DNA of 64,000 nucleotides, from contig NZ_BJNO01000026.1 of NCBI RefSeq assembly GCF_006539725.1, positions 1-64,000 of the forward strand. The letters are read 5' to 3'. The notes under the pieces were generated by a model. It was not told where the DNA came from. It worked only from the letters and a program-made list of their open reading frames with translations, and ran no database searches. The position numbers and the translations under genes are program-made. Positions within the stretch are counted from its first letter, which is position 1. Each line of letters opens with the position of its first letter. This DNA comes from Klebsiella terrigena (lineage in GTDB: Bacteria; Pseudomonadota; Gammaproteobacteria; Enterobacterales; Enterobacteriaceae). Of this stretch, positions 44,697 through 55,685 are shown one piece after another.

Positions 44697-44906
44697 ATGT
44701 CTAAGATTAAAGGTAACGTTAAGTGGTTTAATGAGTCCAAAGGATTCGGTTTCATTACTCCGGAAGATGGCAGCAAAGATGTATTCGTACATTTCTCTGC
44801 AATCCAGTCCAACGGTTTCAAAACTCTGGCTGAAGGTCAGCGTGTAGAGTTCGAAATCACTAACGGTGCCAAAGGCCCTTCTGCTGCAAACGTAAACGCT
44901 ATCTAA
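44697..44906 (+). CDS. cspE: Cold-shock-family RNA chaperone CspE
   Basis: 69 residues, identical in layout to E. coli CspE. RNP1 KGFGFITP near residue 16 and RNP2 VFVHFS near 30 define the nucleic-acid-binding cold-shock domain. It is constitutively expressed, melts RNA hairpins and antiterminates. RBS AAAGGTAA. The start is the internal ATG (MSKIKGN); a longer reading from 44667 would start in the T-rich leader and is rejected. Confidence 0.97.
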   Translation: MSKIKGNVKWFNESKGFGFITPEDGSKDVFVHFSAIQSNGFKTLAEGQRVEFEITNGAKGPSAANVNAI

Positions 44907-44927
44907 GCAACGCGTCAGTAGAATATA

Positions 44928-44955
44928 AAAACCCGCGCTTAGCGGGTTTTTTTTT
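44928..44955 (+). terminator. cspE terminator (bidirectional)
   Basis: AAAACCCGC (44928-44936), GCTTA loop, GCGGGTTTT (44942-44950), with the T-run continuing to 44955. Its A-tract on the other side also suits crcB, which converges from the right. Confidence 0.92.
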
Positions 44956-44963
44956 GCCTGTTT

Positions 44964-45347
44964 TTAACGGCTGGCGGTATGCGAAAAGAGCCAGAACGCC
45001 GCCGCCGTCATGGCGAATGAGCCCAGCAGGTTGACCAGAATATTGAGCAGGGCCCAGCTGAAGCGCCCCTGCTGCAGCAGAAACACCACTTCCGCTGAGA
45101 AGGTGGAGAAGGTCGTCAGTCCGCCGCAAAAGCCGGTGGTGATGAGCAGCTTCCACATCGGGTCGATATCGCTCAGCCGGTTAAACCAGGCCAGACCGGC
45201 GCCAATGATAAATGCGCCCAGCAGGTTGGCCGTTAGCGTGCCAATCGGAATGGCATGGTGCAGGGGGTTAAACTTCATTCCCAGCCACCAGCGCAATACG
45301 CTGCCGGTACCGCCGCCAACAAAAACGGCTAAAAGTAGTTGTGACAC
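44964..45347 (-). CDS. crcB: Fluoride channel CrcB/Fluc
   Basis: About 127 residues with four membrane segments; a dual-topology fluoride exporter. Conserved [11 protein letters not shown] near residue 11, [10 protein letters not shown] near 42 and [17 protein letters not shown] near 72 are present. I prefer GTG 45347, which has AGGGA six bases upstream and gives the E. coli length; ATG 45353 is the alternative but overlaps that ribosome site. No fluoride riboswitch is visible upstream. Confidence 0.9.
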   Translation of the reverse strand: MSQLLLAVFVGGGTGSVLRWWLGMKFNPLHHAIPIGTLTANLLGAFIIGAGLAWFNRLSDIDPMWKLLITTGFCGGLTTFSTFSAEVVFLLQQGRFSWALLNILVNLLGSFAMTAAAFWLFSHTASR

Positions 45348-45437
45348 TCTCATTCCCTGCTATTTGGTTAATACTGGGGAATGAGTGTAGCGCGCAAAAT
45401 GCGTCGCTGGCTATGAATTCGCGAACGGGAGATTAAG

Positions 45438-46226
45438 ATGCTGGTTGCTGCTGGACAATTTGCCGTCACCCCTGACTGGCGGGCGAATGCGCAGACCTGC
45501 GTAGCGCTGATGGCCCAGGCCGCTGAGCAGGGCGCGTCGCTGCTGGTGCTGCCCGAGGCGCTGCTGGCGCGCGACGATAGCGACCCGGATCTCTCGGTTA
45601 AATCGGCGCAGGAGATAGATGGCGGCTTCCTGGGGCGACTGCGCGAGGAGAGCCGTAATAACGGCTTAACCACCGTGCTGACGATTCACGTGCCTTCCGG
45701 CGAGGGACGCGCGGCTAATACGCTGGTGGCGATACGCCGCGGCGAGGTTATCGCACAATACCAGAAGCTACACTTATACGATGCGTTTAATATACAGGAG
45801 TCACGGCGCGTTGATGCCGGCCTGCAGATCCCGGCGCTGATTGACGTCGACGGGGTTCGGGTTGGCCTGATGACCTGCTATGATTTGCGCTTCCCGGAGC
45901 TGGCGTTAAGCCTTGCGCTGAGCGGCGCCGAGATCCTCGTTCTCCCCACCGCGTGGGTGAGAGGGCCGATGAAGGAGCATCACTGGGCGACGCTGCTGGC
46001 CGCCCGCGCGCTGGACACGACCTGCTATATCGTGGCGGCAGGAGAGTGCGGCAATCGTAATATCGGTCAGAGCCGCATTATCGATCCCCTCGGCACGACG
46101 CTGGCCGGCGCGGCGGATCGGCCGCAGATGATTTTTGCCGACGTTTCCGTGGATTATCTACGCCAGGTGCGCGAGCGCTTACCGGTGCTGCAGAACCGCC
46201 GCTTTGCGCCACCGCAATTATTGTGA
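45438..46226 (+). CDS. ybeM: Deaminated glutathione amidase, nitrilase family (YbeM)
   Basis: 262 residues with the full nitrilase triad: E40 (LVLPEALLA), K110 (YQKLHLYD) and C147 ([11 protein letters not shown]). The family hydrolyses deaminated glutathione formed by transaminase side reactions, a repair role. The E. coli K-12 copy is broken, whereas this one is intact. It lies between crcB and tatE as in E. coli. Confidence 0.92.
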   Translation: MLVAAGQFAVTPDWRANAQTCVALMAQAAEQGASLLVLPEALLARDDSDPDLSVKSAQEIDGGFLGRLREESRNNGLTTVLTIHVPSGEGRAANTLVAIRRGEVIAQYQKLHLYDAFNIQESRRVDAGLQIPALIDVDGVRVGLMTCYDLRFPELALSLALSGAEILVLPTAWVRGPMKEHHWATLLAARALDTTCYIVAAGECGNRNIGQSRIIDPLGTTLAGAADRPQMIFADVSVDYLRQVRERLPVLQNRRFAPPQLL

Positions 46227-46353
46227 CGTTTTTTTAAACAGAGCTTGATTCACCTTGTTACAGATTGCTATTGTGTCCGCGCGTCAAATAGCCGTTAATT
46301 GTTCGCGTGTATGATGGCGTATTCGCAGATTGTTTTAGAGAAGAAGGTTAGCT

Positions 46354-46560
46354 ATGGGTGAGATTAGTATTACCAAACTGCTGGTTGTCGCAGCACTGAT
46401 TATTTTAGTGTTTGGTACCAAAAAACTACGTACGCTGGGTGGAGACCTGGGTTCGGCTATCAAAGGCTTTAAGAAGGCCATGAACGACGACGACGATAGC
46501 GCGAAGAAAACCAGTGCGGAAGAAGAAACTCCGGCACAGAAGCTCTCTCATAAAGAGTAA
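46354..46560 (+). CDS. tatE: Sec-independent translocase protein TatE
   Basis: 68 residues. Single N-terminal membrane helix ([13 protein letters not shown], about 9-21), hinge [13 protein letters not shown], then amphipathic helix and an acidic tail, as in TatA. It is a minor TatA paralogue in twin-arginine export. AGAAGG RBS. Confidence 0.95.
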   Translation: MGEISITKLLVVAALIILVFGTKKLRTLGGDLGSAIKGFKKAMNDDDDSAKKTSAEEETPAQKLSHKE

Positions 46561-46566
46561 TTAAAC

Positions 46567-46615
46567 GCCTGCTCCCCGACAGCGGGAGCAGGCTGCCGGC
46601 AGGCTATCAGCCTGC
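46567..46615 (+). other. Two hairpins in the tatE 3' region
   Basis: GCCTGCTCCC/GGGAGCAGGC (46567-46593, 7-base loop) and GCAGGCT/AGCCTGC (46599-46615, 3-base loop) lie in series ahead of the terminator. Together they make a compact structured 3' region of about 90 bases. Confidence 0.6.
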
Positions 46616-46622
46616 ACGGATA

Positions 46623-46657
46623 AGAGGCCGCAGCGATTATCGTTGCGGCCTCTTTTT
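46623..46657 (+). terminator. tatE terminator
   Basis: A 15-base arm beginning AGAGGCCGCA (46623-46637) pairs with 46639-46653 with one G-U, followed by TTTTT. Strong Rho-independent terminator. Confidence 0.9.
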
Positions 46658-46798
46658 GTATCCTGCAAGGTCATTGGCAAAAAAAATGCAACCGACTGTA
46701 ACCGCGCCGGCGGATTTATTGGGGGCAAAAGATGAGGTAGTGCAAGGAGAGCTGACCGCCGCACGCGGGAAACGCGCAGCGGTCGAGGACGGCGTGAA

Positions 46799-47764
46799 CT
46801 ACTTCACTTCCATCCCTTTGGCCTGCAGGTCGGCATGATAGGACGAGCGGACGAACGGGCCACAGGCGGCATGGGTGAAGCCCATAGCCATCGCTTCGGC
46901 TTTCATCTCTTCGAACTCATCCGGGCTAACGTAGCGCTGTACCGGCAGGTGGTGACGGCTCGGCTGCAGGTACTGACCGAGGGTCAGCATCGTCACGCCG
47001 TGGCGACGCAGATCGCGCATAACTTCGACGATTTCAGCGTTGGTTTCACCGAGGCCGACCATCAGACCCGATTTGGTTGGGATCTCCGGATGCGCTTCTT
47101 TGAAGCTTTCCAGCAGCTTTAACGACCAGTTGTAATCGGCGCCCGGGCGTACCTGGCGATAGAGACGCGGCACGTTTTCCAGGTTGTGGTTAAAGACGTC
47201 CGGCGGCGTAACCTTGAGGATATCCAGCGCGCGATCCATACGGCCGCGGAAGTCCGGAACCAGGGTTTCAATCTTAATCGACGGGCTTTTCTCACGGATG
47301 GCGCTGATGCAGTCGGCGAAATGCTGAGCACCGCCGTCGCGAAGGTCATCGCGGTCGACGGAGGTGACAACGACGTACTTCAGGCCCATGTCGGCGATGG
47401 TTTGCGCGAGCTTCTGCGGTTCATTAGCATCCGGCGTCACCGGACGACCGTGGGCGACATCGCAGAACGGGCAGCGGCGGGTGCAGATAGCACCGAGGAT
47501 CATAAAGGTTGCCGTTCCGTGGTTGAAGCATTCCGCAAGATTCGGGCAAGAAGCTTCTTCGCACACGGAGTGCAAACCGTTCTTACGCATCGCTGCTTTG
47601 ATACCCTGGATACGGGACGAGTCAGCCGGAAGTTTGATTTTCATCCATTCCGGTTTTCTGAGCAGAGCTTCACGCTCAGTTGCCACGTTTTTCACCGGGA
47701 TAAGGGCCATTTTATCGGCGTCGCGGTATTTAACACCGCGTTCCATCACAATGGGTTTACTCAT
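46799..47764 (-). CDS. lipA: Lipoyl synthase
   Basis: 321 residues, radical-SAM. The auxiliary-cluster motif [12 protein letters not shown] is near residue 68 and the radical-SAM CTRRCPFC near 94, with the C-terminal RSSYHAD arm. It inserts two sulfurs into protein-bound octanoate. Immediately followed by ybeF and lipB upstream, as in E. coli. Confidence 0.98.
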   Translation of the reverse strand: MSKPIVMERGVKYRDADKMALIPVKNVATEREALLRKPEWMKIKLPADSSRIQGIKAAMRKNGLHSVCEEASCPNLAECFNHGTATFMILGAICTRRCPFCDVAHGRPVTPDANEPQKLAQTIADMGLKYVVVTSVDRDDLRDGGAQHFADCISAIREKSPSIKIETLVPDFRGRMDRALDILKVTPPDVFNHNLENVPRLYRQVRPGADYNWSLKLLESFKEAHPEIPTKSGLMVGLGETNAEIVEVMRDLRRHGVTMLTLGQYLQPSRHHLPVQRYVSPDEFEEMKAEAMAMGFTHAACGPFVRSSYHADLQAKGMEVK

Positions 47765-47949
47765 AGCGTGCGTGTTCCAGTTGCGAGTACGAAGGAAAAC
47801 GAATTAATTCAAGTAAATGTTGTATTTATCAACTATTTTTGAATCAAGGATAGGCAGTATACCATTGATACGGGACAGAAAGCAGCCTGCCTGTTCGGCA
47901 AATTGTAAAATAGTTGTTGTTTTATGCTTTCCCTCACGTGCGGTATGGC

Positions 47950-48903
47950 TTAAAAAGCCTGACGAACCGCCTCAATCACCTCATTGAGCAGCGGTTCCTG
48001 GGCGCTGAGCTTGTTGTAATGCAGCGAAATGTCGATGGTTTCATCGGCGAGAGGCGGGTAGTCCAGCGCCGCCAGCGGCCAGGTTTTGGCCAACAGCGAA
48101 AACATCCGGTTCGGCATCAGCCCAAGCATATCGCTGGCGCTCACCAGCGCGGCCTGAGTTAACAGGTTGTAGCTGCTAAAGCCGCAGCGCCGCTCTCCTA
48201 GCTGCTCCTGCAGCCGACGGTGCAGCGCCGGATAGCGCTGGCCCTCGGGCAGCAGCAGGGCAAACTCGTACTGACGAAGATGCTCTTCGCTGTGCGGCAT
48301 AGCCAGCGCCGGATGCGCCTCGCGGCAGTACATCATCACCCGATCCTGGAACAGAACGTGGTGCACGATCGACTGGCCGCTGTGCGCGTAGCTGTCGATC
48401 AGCAGATCCACCTGGCGCTGGTTAAGCTGGCTGGGGGCATCGGTAATGGCGATATTGTGCAGCAGCACCTGCGGGAAGCGAGGCTTCAGCGCCTGCGCAA
48501 TCGTCGGCATGACCAGCGCGCCGACGGTGGGCGAGGTGGCAATGGTGATGACCCGCTGCTGATGCGGGCTGCCGGTTAAATCCAGCGCGCTGAGGAAGGC
48601 TTCCATTCCCTGACTGATGTACTGATGGAGGTGCGTCGCGTAGGCGGTCGGCGTCACGCCCTGGCCCTTGCGAATAAACAGCGGGTCGGGAAAAAGCGCG
48701 CGGAGCTTGTTAATCGACTGGCTAATGGCCGAGGGGGTGATATTCAGCACCTTAGCCGCATTCACGATACCCTTGTGGACGTACACGGCTTCGAAAATCG
48801 TCAGTAAATTGAGGTCAATATTACGCAGAATGCGGAATACCTGGCGATCGTGGCGATCGTCGAGCCGTTCGGTGAGTTCCGATTGCGGATGATTTTTTTC
48901 CAC
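47950..48903 (-). CDS. ybeF: LysR-family regulator YbeF
   Basis: 317 residues from GTG 48903 (VEKNHPQ), preceded by AGGAGG with 7-base spacing and giving exactly the E. coli length. Winged helix-turn-helix near 30-85 (GIVNAAKVLNITPSAISQSINKLR), then a LysR effector domain. Related to LeuO and YbdO. The targets are unknown. The 35-residue upstream extension has no ribosome site. Confidence 0.92.
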   Translation of the reverse strand: MEKNHPQSELTERLDDRHDRQVFRILRNIDLNLLTIFEAVYVHKGIVNAAKVLNITPSAISQSINKLRALFPDPLFIRKGQGVTPTAYATHLHQYISQGMEAFLSALDLTGSPHQQRVITIATSPTVGALVMPTIAQALKPRFPQVLLHNIAITDAPSQLNQRQVDLLIDSYAHSGQSIVHHVLFQDRVMMYCREAHPALAMPHSEEHLRQYEFALLLPEGQRYPALHRRLQEQLGERRCGFSSYNLLTQAALVSASDMLGLMPNRMFSLLAKTWPLAALDYPPLADETIDISLHYNKLSAQEPLLNEVIEAVRQAF

Positions 48904-49041
48904 TCTGCGCCTCCTGTCATAGCGAATAGCGCAAGTATAGCGGTCAGCGACGCCGCCGTTTGTGGCAATTAATTGCAAATAGAATGGCTTAACGAAAGCC
49001 AGGCGCAAAAACGGCGCCCCGGGAAGCCGGGACGCCCGAAT

Positions 49042-49686
49042 TTACTCTGCGGAAATGAACTCGTGCGGCGGGTTGTCGAGCAGCGCCAGCAGGTTGGCAA
49101 CCAGCCGTGGTGCGACAATTTGCGGCGCCGCTTCGGGCTGCCACTGGCGCATTTGCGCCATCTCCATTCCGGCGTAGCCGCAGGGATTAATCCGCAGGAA
49201 CGGCGAAAGGTCCATCGCGATATTGAGCGCCAGGCCGTGGAACGAGCACCCTTTGCGAATGCGCAGGCCCAGCGAGCAGATCTTTTGCTCACCGACGTAA
49301 ACGCCGGGCGCATCGGCGCGCGGGTGCGACTCAATAGCATACTCCGCCAGAGTGTTGACCACGGTCTGCTCCAGGAGCGTCACCAGCTCGCGTACGCCAA
49401 GCTTGCGGCGTTTGAGATTGAGCAGGACGTACATCACCTGCTGCCCCGGTCCGTGGTAGGTCACCTGGCCGCCGCGATCGCTTTGAATGACCGGAATATC
49501 GCCCGCCAGCAGAACGTGCTCCGCTTTTCCCGCCTGGCCCTGGGTAAAGACCGGATGATGTTCAACCAGCCAGATTTCATCGAGGGTTGTTTCATCGCGC
49601 GAGTCGGTAAAGTCGTGCATTGCCTGCGAGACAGGGGCGTAAGGTTGCAGGCCGAGTTGGCGAATGAGGATTTTATTGTGCTGCAA
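49042..49686 (-). CDS. lipB: Octanoyltransferase LipB
   Basis: 214 residues starting with TTG, as in E. coli lipB, with GGAG about nine bases upstream. Conserved [11 protein letters not shown] near residue 71 and the catalytic Cys and Lys in [13 protein letters not shown] near 165 and [15 protein letters not shown] near 130. It transfers octanoate from ACP to lipoyl domains for LipA. Confidence 0.96.
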   Translation of the reverse strand: MQHNKILIRQLGLQPYAPVSQAMHDFTDSRDETTLDEIWLVEHHPVFTQGQAGKAEHVLLAGDIPVIQSDRGGQVTYHGPGQQVMYVLLNLKRRKLGVRELVTLLEQTVVNTLAEYAIESHPRADAPGVYVGEQKICSLGLRIRKGCSFHGLALNIAMDLSPFLRINPCGYAGMEMAQMRQWQPEAAPQIVAPRLVANLLALLDNPPHEFISAE

Positions 49687-49780
49687 AACAACGTCTCCGC
49701 ACAGAGAAGTGATTTAAGGCAGCGAGTATATCACAGCGGGGAAGGGGATGACCCGGCGCGAGGCCGGGTAGCAGAATGGG

Positions 49781-50044
49781 TTACAGCACCATCCGGACGA
49801 TCTCAATATTACCCAGCTCTTCGTACAGGGTTTCTACCTGCTCGATATGGGTGGCGTTGATGGTGATAGAAACCGAGTGGTAGTTACCTTTGCTGCTCGG
49901 CTTTACCTGCGGAGAGTAATCACCAGGCGCATGGCGCTGTACCACTTCCACCACCTGATCAACCAGCTCAGGCAACGCCTGCCCCATTACTTTGTAAGTA
50001 AATGGAGTAGGGAATTCAAGCAGTTCGTTAAGTTTGGTTTTCAT
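49781..50044 (-). CDS. ybeD: UPF0250 protein YbeD
   Basis: 87 residues from ATG 50044 ([15 protein letters not shown]), the E. coli length; small ACT-like ferredoxin fold. No established function. It lies between dacA and lipB and has its own promoter region after the dacA terminator. Confidence 0.94.
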   Translation of the reverse strand: MKTKLNELLEFPTPFTYKVMGQALPELVDQVVEVVQRHAPGDYSPQVKPSSKGNYHSVSITINATHIEQVETLYEELGNIEIVRMVL

Positions 50045-50064
50045 GTCAGCTCCGGTGTTACGAC

Positions 50065-50099
50065 AAAAAATAATAACTCCCACAAGATGCGGGAGTTAT
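50065..50099 (-). terminator. dacA terminator
   Basis: ATAACTCCC (50073-50081) pairs with GGGAGTTAT (50091-50099); on the minus strand a run of six U follows (A-tract 50065-50070). Confidence 0.88.
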
Positions 50100-50158
50100 C
50101 AGGTTACTTTGATAGTTAGTATATGGGGATGTAAATCACACTTTCAAGCGTTCGATTT

Positions 50159-51358
50159 TTAACCAAACCAGTGGTGGAACATTAACTTAATGTAATCAAT
50201 CATTTTGCCGAAGAAATTACCTTCCGGGATCTCCTGCAGCACCACCAGCGGGCGCTGATCGATAGTTTTGCCGTCCAGCTGGAAGTTAATGGTGCCGACA
50301 ACCTGGTTTTTCTGCAGCGGTGCGTGCAGTTCGGTATTGTTCAGCACGTAGCTGGCCTTCAGATCTTTCATGCGGCCGCGCGGAATGGTCAGATACACGT
50401 CTTTATCGACGCCCAGCGATGCGCGATCGCTATCGCCAAACCAGGCCGGCTCGGAGGAGAACTCTTTACCCGCTTTCAGCGGATTGACGGTTTCAAAGAA
50501 GCGGAAGCCCCAGGTCAGCAGCTTTTTGCTTTCGGATTCACGACCTTTATAGGTGCGACCCCCCATCACGGCGGAGATCAGGCGCATCTGGCCTTCGGTT
50601 GCCGAGGCGACGAGGTTATAGCCCGCTTTATCCGTGTGGCCGGTTTTGATGCCGTCGACGTTGAGGCTGTTATCCCACAGCAGCCCGTTACGGTTGAGCT
50701 GGCGGATGCCGTTAAAGGTGAACTCTTTTTCTTTGTAGATGGTGTATTCGTTCGGCACGTCGCGGATCAGCGCCTGGCCAATCAGCGCCATATCGCGCGC
50801 GGAGCTGTACTGACCTTCGGCATCCAGGCCATGAACGGTCTGGAAGTGGCTGTTTTTCAGGCCAAGGGCGTTGACGTAGCTGTTCATCAGGCTGACGAAA
50901 GCGTCCTGGCTACCGGCAACGAAGTCCGCCATCGCGACGCAGGCGTCGTTGCCTGACTGCAGGTTGATACCGCGAATCAGCTGAGAAACCGGCACCTGCA
51001 TTCCTGGCTTGAGGAACATCAGGGAGGAGCCTTTAAATACCGGGTTACCGGTTGCCCATGCGTCGTTGCCCACGGTGACCAGATCGGACTCTTTGAATTT
51101 ACCCGCTTTCATGGCCTGACCAATGACGTAGCTGGTCATCATTTTGGTCAGACTCGCCGGGTCGCGGCGGGAATCGGCGTTATTTTCCGCCAGCACTTTG
51201 CCTGAATTGTAATCGATAAGTACCCAGGATTCGGCGTCAATCTGCGGCGCGCCTGGGATCATGGTTTTAAGATTCAGGTCATCGGCGTGGGCTGCGGAGG
51301 AGAGCGCGGCAACGGAGAGGGCCGTAACGAGTAAACGTGCGGTGAAAGAGATCTTCAT
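50159..51358 (-). CDS. dacA: D-alanyl-D-alanine carboxypeptidase, PBP5
   Basis: 399 residues from ATG 51358, with a signal peptide cut after AHA (residue 25). Penicillin-binding motifs: SLTK near 65, SGN near 130 and KTGHT near 232. C-terminal amphipathic anchor ([18 protein letters not shown]). It trims peptidoglycan pentapeptides on the outer face of the inner membrane. The longer upstream reading lacks a proper signal start. Confidence 0.97.
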   Translation of the reverse strand: MKISFTARLLVTALSVAALSSAAHADDLNLKTMIPGAPQIDAESWVLIDYNSGKVLAENNADSRRDPASLTKMMTSYVIGQAMKAGKFKESDLVTVGNDAWATGNPVFKGSSLMFLKPGMQVPVSQLIRGINLQSGNDACVAMADFVAGSQDAFVSLMNSYVNALGLKNSHFQTVHGLDAEGQYSSARDMALIGQALIRDVPNEYTIYKEKEFTFNGIRQLNRNGLLWDNSLNVDGIKTGHTDKAGYNLVASATEGQMRLISAVMGGRTYKGRESESKKLLTWGFRFFETVNPLKAGKEFSSEPAWFGDSDRASLGVDKDVYLTIPRGRMKDLKASYVLNNTELHAPLQKNQVVGTINFQLDGKTIDQRPLVVLQEIPEGNFFGKMIDYIKLMFHHWFG

Positions 51359-51500
51359 GGTCTGAACAACGGCATCCGTGATGGAGTTAAAAAAGTGCCT
51401 TACTATAACAAATGCTCTGCGGACCGGCATCCGACATTGCGCATGACTTTGTTAACGATTTTGTCATGCCCAATGCGATGCGGACGGCGGTCCGACGCGT

Positions 51501-52634
51501 TTAGTTGGCGTGAGTAATAAATGACTGCAGCTGAGCTTCGCTCTGCAGGCGCTGCTGAACGGTGCTGGCCTGTGACTTGCTGGCGAACGGGCCCAGCTGA
51601 ATACGCCACACCGCGCCGTTTTGCACTACGCGGCCGGGAACGGAGAACTGCTGGCTCAGGCGCTGCTGGTACTGCTGAGCGCGGGCCTGGTCGCTAACGG
51701 CGCCAACCTGTACCACATAGTCACCGCTGGCAGCAGCGCTGGTCGAGGTTGAGGTAGAAGCGGCGGCAACCGCAACCGCAGTCGTTGCAGCGGCGGCTGG
51801 CGCAACGCTGCCCTGGATTGATCCCGGCGCGGTGACCGGCGCAGTTGATGCGGCGGCCTGAGCGACGGGTTCACTGCCCTCCAGCACGCCGTTATTCAAC
51901 GGCGTCGGGGCGCCGAGGAAGCCGCTGCTGTTGACCGGCGCGCCGACGCTATCGTCGGATTTCAGCGTTGAGTTACTGATGGCGCGCACGTCGGTTTGCA
52001 CCGGCTGATCGGTTGAGGCGCCGGTACCGCCGTCCAGATCCGGACGCGCCGGCAAGGCATAGGTTTGTTTCGCCACGGTGGTACAGGCCATTCCCGGACC
52101 CGAGAGCGAGCCGTCCTGCGCGACGATAATAGGATCGATGCGCACCTTGGTATTATTCGAGGTGTTCAGCCGGTCGGCGGAGGCGCGAGAAAGCGATATC
52201 ACGCGATCGTTGCCGTACGGGCCGCGATCGTTGATACGCACCACGATCATGCGGCCGTTAGCGACGTTGGTAATACGCGCGTAGCTGGGGATCGGCAGCG
52301 TAGGGTGCGCGGCGGTGAGCTGGGTAGGATCGAAGGCCTCACCGGATGCGGTCAGGTTGCTGTTGGGCTCAGCATCATAAATCGCCGCCAGGCCAGTCTG
52401 GGTAAAATTAGACGGATCCTGCACGATTTTAAAGCTTTTACCGTCGCGTTCGTAATCCTGATTTGCCGTCGGATTCGGCGCTTCATAGTGCGGATCGGCG
52501 CCGCTGATTTCTACGCTTGGGCCATTACAAACCGCCGGCTGCGGTGTGCTGACGGTTTTTTGTTGAACGTCTTCACCCGAACATGCCGCCAGCAGCCCTG
52601 CTGCTATGCAGATCCCCAGCCATTGCTTACGCAT
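51501..52634 (-). CDS. rlpA: Septal-ring lytic lipoprotein RlpA
   Basis: 377 residues. Lipobox LLAAC with lipidated Cys near residue 18, double-psi beta-barrel near 80-165 (IVVRINDRGPYGNDRVISLSR), a low-complexity Ala/Thr/Ser linker near 255-305, and a C-terminal SPOR domain that binds denuded glycan. It is slightly longer than E. coli RlpA (362) because of the linker. Next to mrdB. Confidence 0.96.
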   Translation of the reverse strand: MRKQWLGICIAAGLLAACSGEDVQQKTVSTPQPAVCNGPSVEISGADPHYEAPNPTANQDYERDGKSFKIVQDPSNFTQTGLAAIYDAEPNSNLTASGEAFDPTQLTAAHPTLPIPSYARITNVANGRMIVVRINDRGPYGNDRVISLSRASADRLNTSNNTKVRIDPIIVAQDGSLSGPGMACTTVAKQTYALPARPDLDGGTGASTDQPVQTDVRAISNSTLKSDDSVGAPVNSSGFLGAPTPLNNGVLEGSEPVAQAAASTAPVTAPGSIQGSVAPAAAATTAVAVAAASTSTSTSAAASGDYVVQVGAVSDQARAQQYQQRLSQQFSVPGRVVQNGAVWRIQLGPFASKSQASTVQQRLQSEAQLQSFITHAN

Positions 52635-52644
52635 TGCGAACCCC

Positions 52645-53757
52645 TTAAACGCTTTTCGACAACATTTTTCTGTGGGTGTGGATCGACATTACGATACCAA
52701 ACCCGGCCATCAATACGATCAGGGCTGAGCCCCCGTAGCTGACCAGCGGCAACGGTACCCCCACCACTGGCAAAATACCACTCACCATACCAATATTTAC
52801 GAAGACATAAACGAATAAAATCAACATTAAACCACCGGCCATTACCCGGCCAAAGGTGGTTTGCGCCTGGGCGGCGATCCACAGCCCGCGCATAATGAGC
52901 AGGATATAGAGCGCCAGCAGAACCAGCACGCCAATCAGCCCAAGCTCTTCGGCCAGTACCGCGAAGATAAAGTCGGTGTGGCGCTCCGGCAGAAACTCCA
53001 GCTGCGACTGGGTGCCGTGTAGCCAGCCTTTCCCGCGCAGTCCGCCGGAGCCAATAGCAATTTTAGACTGGATAATGTGATAGCCGGCGCCCAGCGGGTC
53101 AGTTTCCGGATCGAGCAGCATCATAACGCGCTGACGCTGGTAATCGTGCATCAGGAAAAACCACAGAATCGGGATAAACGCCGCGACCAGCACCACCGCT
53201 ACGCCGATCAGGCGCCAGCTCAGCCCGGAAAGGAACAGCACAAACAGGCCGGACAGGGCGATAAGAATTGAGGTCCCAAGGTCAGGCTGCGCCGCAACCA
53301 GCAGGGTCGGCAGGAAAATCAGCACCAGCGCAATGGCGGTATTTTTCAGCGAGGGCGGGCAGACGTCGCGGTTAATAAAGCGCGCCACCATCAGCGGAAC
53401 GGCGATTTTAGCAATTTCCGAGGGCTGGAAACGGACGATGCCGAGATCCAGCCAGCGCTGGGCGCCTTTCGAGATAGCGCCGAAGGCATCCACCGCCACC
53501 AGTAAAATAATACAGAATATATAGAGATAGGGCGCCCAGCCTTCATACACGCGCGGCGGGATTTGCGCCATGACGATCATAATCACGATACCCATCGCGA
53601 TCTGGCCAATTTTACGTTCCATCATCCCGATATCCTGGCCGCTCGCGCTCCAGATAACCAGCGCGCTATAGGTCAGCAGCGCCAGCAGTATCAGCACCAT
53701 GGTGGGATCGAGATGGATTTTATCCCACAGCGATTTTTTGTTTGGATTATCGGTCAT
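52645..53757 (-). CDS. mrdB: Rod-shape glycan polymerase RodA
   Basis: 370 residues, ten membrane segments, SEDS family. Conserved [11 protein letters not shown] near residue 130 and the catalytic loop [15 protein letters not shown] near 234-262 region. It polymerises glycan for elongation together with PBP2. The ATG overlaps the mrdA stop by one base (TAATG). Confidence 0.97.
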   Translation of the reverse strand: MTDNPNKKSLWDKIHLDPTMVLILLALLTYSALVIWSASGQDIGMMERKIGQIAMGIVIMIVMAQIPPRVYEGWAPYLYIFCIILLVAVDAFGAISKGAQRWLDLGIVRFQPSEIAKIAVPLMVARFINRDVCPPSLKNTAIALVLIFLPTLLVAAQPDLGTSILIALSGLFVLFLSGLSWRLIGVAVVLVAAFIPILWFFLMHDYQRQRVMMLLDPETDPLGAGYHIIQSKIAIGSGGLRGKGWLHGTQSQLEFLPERHTDFIFAVLAEELGLIGVLVLLALYILLIMRGLWIAAQAQTTFGRVMAGGLMLILFVYVFVNIGMVSGILPVVGVPLPLVSYGGSALIVLMAGFGIVMSIHTHRKMLSKSV

Positions 53758-55658
53758 TATTGATCCTCCCCCGCCGTCACCGCCGGATTTTCACTCGGCA
53801 GATTCGTATTGTTATCACCCAGCATAATGTGATCGAGAATCTGGCGCATAATCGTCCCGACCGCCGGGCCTGCGCCGCCGTTCTCGAGAATGATCGCCAC
53901 GGCAACCTGGGGGTTGTTGTAAGGAGCAAACGCCGTCATGAGTTTGTGGTCACGCAGGCGCTCAGCGATTCTGTGCGCGTTATAGGTTTCATTGGCCTTC
54001 AGGCCGAATACCTGTGCCGTACCGGATTTCGCCGCGATTTTATAAGGCGCGCTGGCGAAGTACTTATGCGCGGTACCGTTGCCGCGGTTGGCCACGCCGA
54101 ACATTCCGTCTTTGGCTATCTCCCAGAAGCCGGAGTGAATATAGCCCACCGGCGGCTCGTGCGGCTGAACCCAGGGTACCTGCTTGCCGTCTTCGACGGT
54201 GCTTTGCAGCAGATGGGGCACTTTTACTACGCCGTCGTTAATCAGGATCATCAGCGCCTTGTTCATCTGAATCGGCGTTGCGGTCCAGTAGCCCTGGCCG
54301 ATACCGACCGGAATGGTGTCCCCCTGATACCAGGGCTTTTTAAAGCGCTTCAGCTTCCATTCACGGGTGGGCATATTCCCGGAGCGCTCTTCCGACAGAT
54401 CGATGCCGGTATAGTGGCCATAGCCGAATTTATTCATCCATTCCGACAGGCGGTCGATGCCCATATCATAGGCAACCTGATAGAAATAGGTATCCGCAGA
54501 CTCTTCCAGCGCTTTGGTCACGTTCAGGTGACCGTGGCCCCATTTTTTCCAGTCGCGATAGCGTTTATCTGAACCGGGCAGCTGCCACCAGCCGGGATCG
54601 AACAGGCTGGTATTGCGGGTGATGACGTTGGCGCTCAGCGCCGAGACGGCAACGTAAGGTTTCACCGTCGAGGCCGGCGGATAGACCCCCTGCGTGGCGC
54701 GGTTGACCAGCGGCGTATTCGGATCGTTGAGCAGCCCGGAGTAGTCCTTGCTGGAGATCCCGTCGACGAACAGGTTTGGATCGTAGCTCGGGGTGGAAAC
54801 CAGCGCCAGAACGCTGCCGGTGCGCGGGTCGGTAACCACCACCGCGGCGCGGCTGCCGGCCAGCAGCGTTTCAATATACTGCTGCAGCTTGAGATCGAGG
54901 GTTAAATAGATATCGCGCCCGGCTTGCGGCGGCACCTCTTTGAGCTGACGAATGACGCGGCCGCGGTTGTTGACCTCGACCTCCTCGTAGCCGGTCTGCC
55001 CGTGCAGGACGTCTTCATAGTAGCGTTCGATACCCAGCTTGCCGATATCGTGGGTTGAAGCGTAGTTAGCCAGCTTGCCTTCTTTATCCAGGCGATCGAC
55101 GTCTTTATCGTTAATTTTTGAGACATAGCCGATAACGTGGGTGAGGGCGGAGTTGTAGGGATAGTAGCGGCGCTTATAGCCTTTCACTTCGACGCCGGGA
55201 AAGCGGTACTGATTGACCGCGAAGCGGGCAACCTGCACTTCGGTCAGGTTAACTTTGACCGGAATAGAGGTGAAGCGGTGGGAACGCGAGCGCTCCTTTT
55301 TAAAACCGGCAATGTCATCATCGGTGAGATCAATGACGTCACGCAGCGCGTCCAGCGTCTGCTGCACGTTATCGACCTTCTCCGGCATCATTTCCAGCTG
55401 ATAGATGGTGCGGTTCAGCGCCAGCGGCGTGCCGTTACGGTCATAGATAATGCCGCGGCTTGGCGGGATGGGAACCAGCTTGATGCGGTTTTCGTTCGAG
55501 CGCGTCTGGTAGTCCGTGTAACGGACTATCTGCACGTTATAAAGATTGGCAACCAGTATGCCGGTAAGCAGCAAAATCCCCAAAAAAGCGACCAGCGCCC
55601 GGCGCACAAACAGCGAGGATTCAGCCGTATAGTCGCGGAAAGAATTCTGTAATTTCAT
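53757..55658 (-). CDS. mrdA: Penicillin-binding protein 2
   Basis: 633 residues, the E. coli length. One N-terminal membrane helix (about 22-42), pedestal domain, transpeptidase domain with active-site Ser in PASTVKPY near 330, ESAD near 384 and KSGTAQ near 544. It is the transpeptidase of cell elongation and target of mecillinam. 27 bases after rlmH. Confidence 0.98.
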   Translation of the reverse strand: MKLQNSFRDYTAESSLFVRRALVAFLGILLLTGILVANLYNVQIVRYTDYQTRSNENRIKLVPIPPSRGIIYDRNGTPLALNRTIYQLEMMPEKVDNVQQTLDALRDVIDLTDDDIAGFKKERSRSHRFTSIPVKVNLTEVQVARFAVNQYRFPGVEVKGYKRRYYPYNSALTHVIGYVSKINDKDVDRLDKEGKLANYASTHDIGKLGIERYYEDVLHGQTGYEEVEVNNRGRVIRQLKEVPPQAGRDIYLTLDLKLQQYIETLLAGSRAAVVVTDPRTGSVLALVSTPSYDPNLFVDGISSKDYSGLLNDPNTPLVNRATQGVYPPASTVKPYVAVSALSANVITRNTSLFDPGWWQLPGSDKRYRDWKKWGHGHLNVTKALEESADTYFYQVAYDMGIDRLSEWMNKFGYGHYTGIDLSEERSGNMPTREWKLKRFKKPWYQGDTIPVGIGQGYWTATPIQMNKALMILINDGVVKVPHLLQSTVEDGKQVPWVQPHEPPVGYIHSGFWEIAKDGMFGVANRGNGTAHKYFASAPYKIAAKSGTAQVFGLKANETYNAHRIAERLRDHKLMTAFAPYNNPQVAVAIILENGGAGPAVGTIMRQILDHIMLGDNNTNLPSENPAVTAGEDQ

Positions 55659-55685
55659 TCGCTGCTTAGTCTACCCTGGTCATCA

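Noticed and set aside
45348-45437. Fluoride riboswitch ahead of crcB
   Set aside because: The conserved crcB-motif pseudoknot sequence is not present in the short leader.
51441-51469. Inverted repeat GCATGAC/GTCATGC between rlpA and dacA
   Set aside because: Seven-base arms with a 15-base spacer and no U-tract; too weak to call a terminator or operator.
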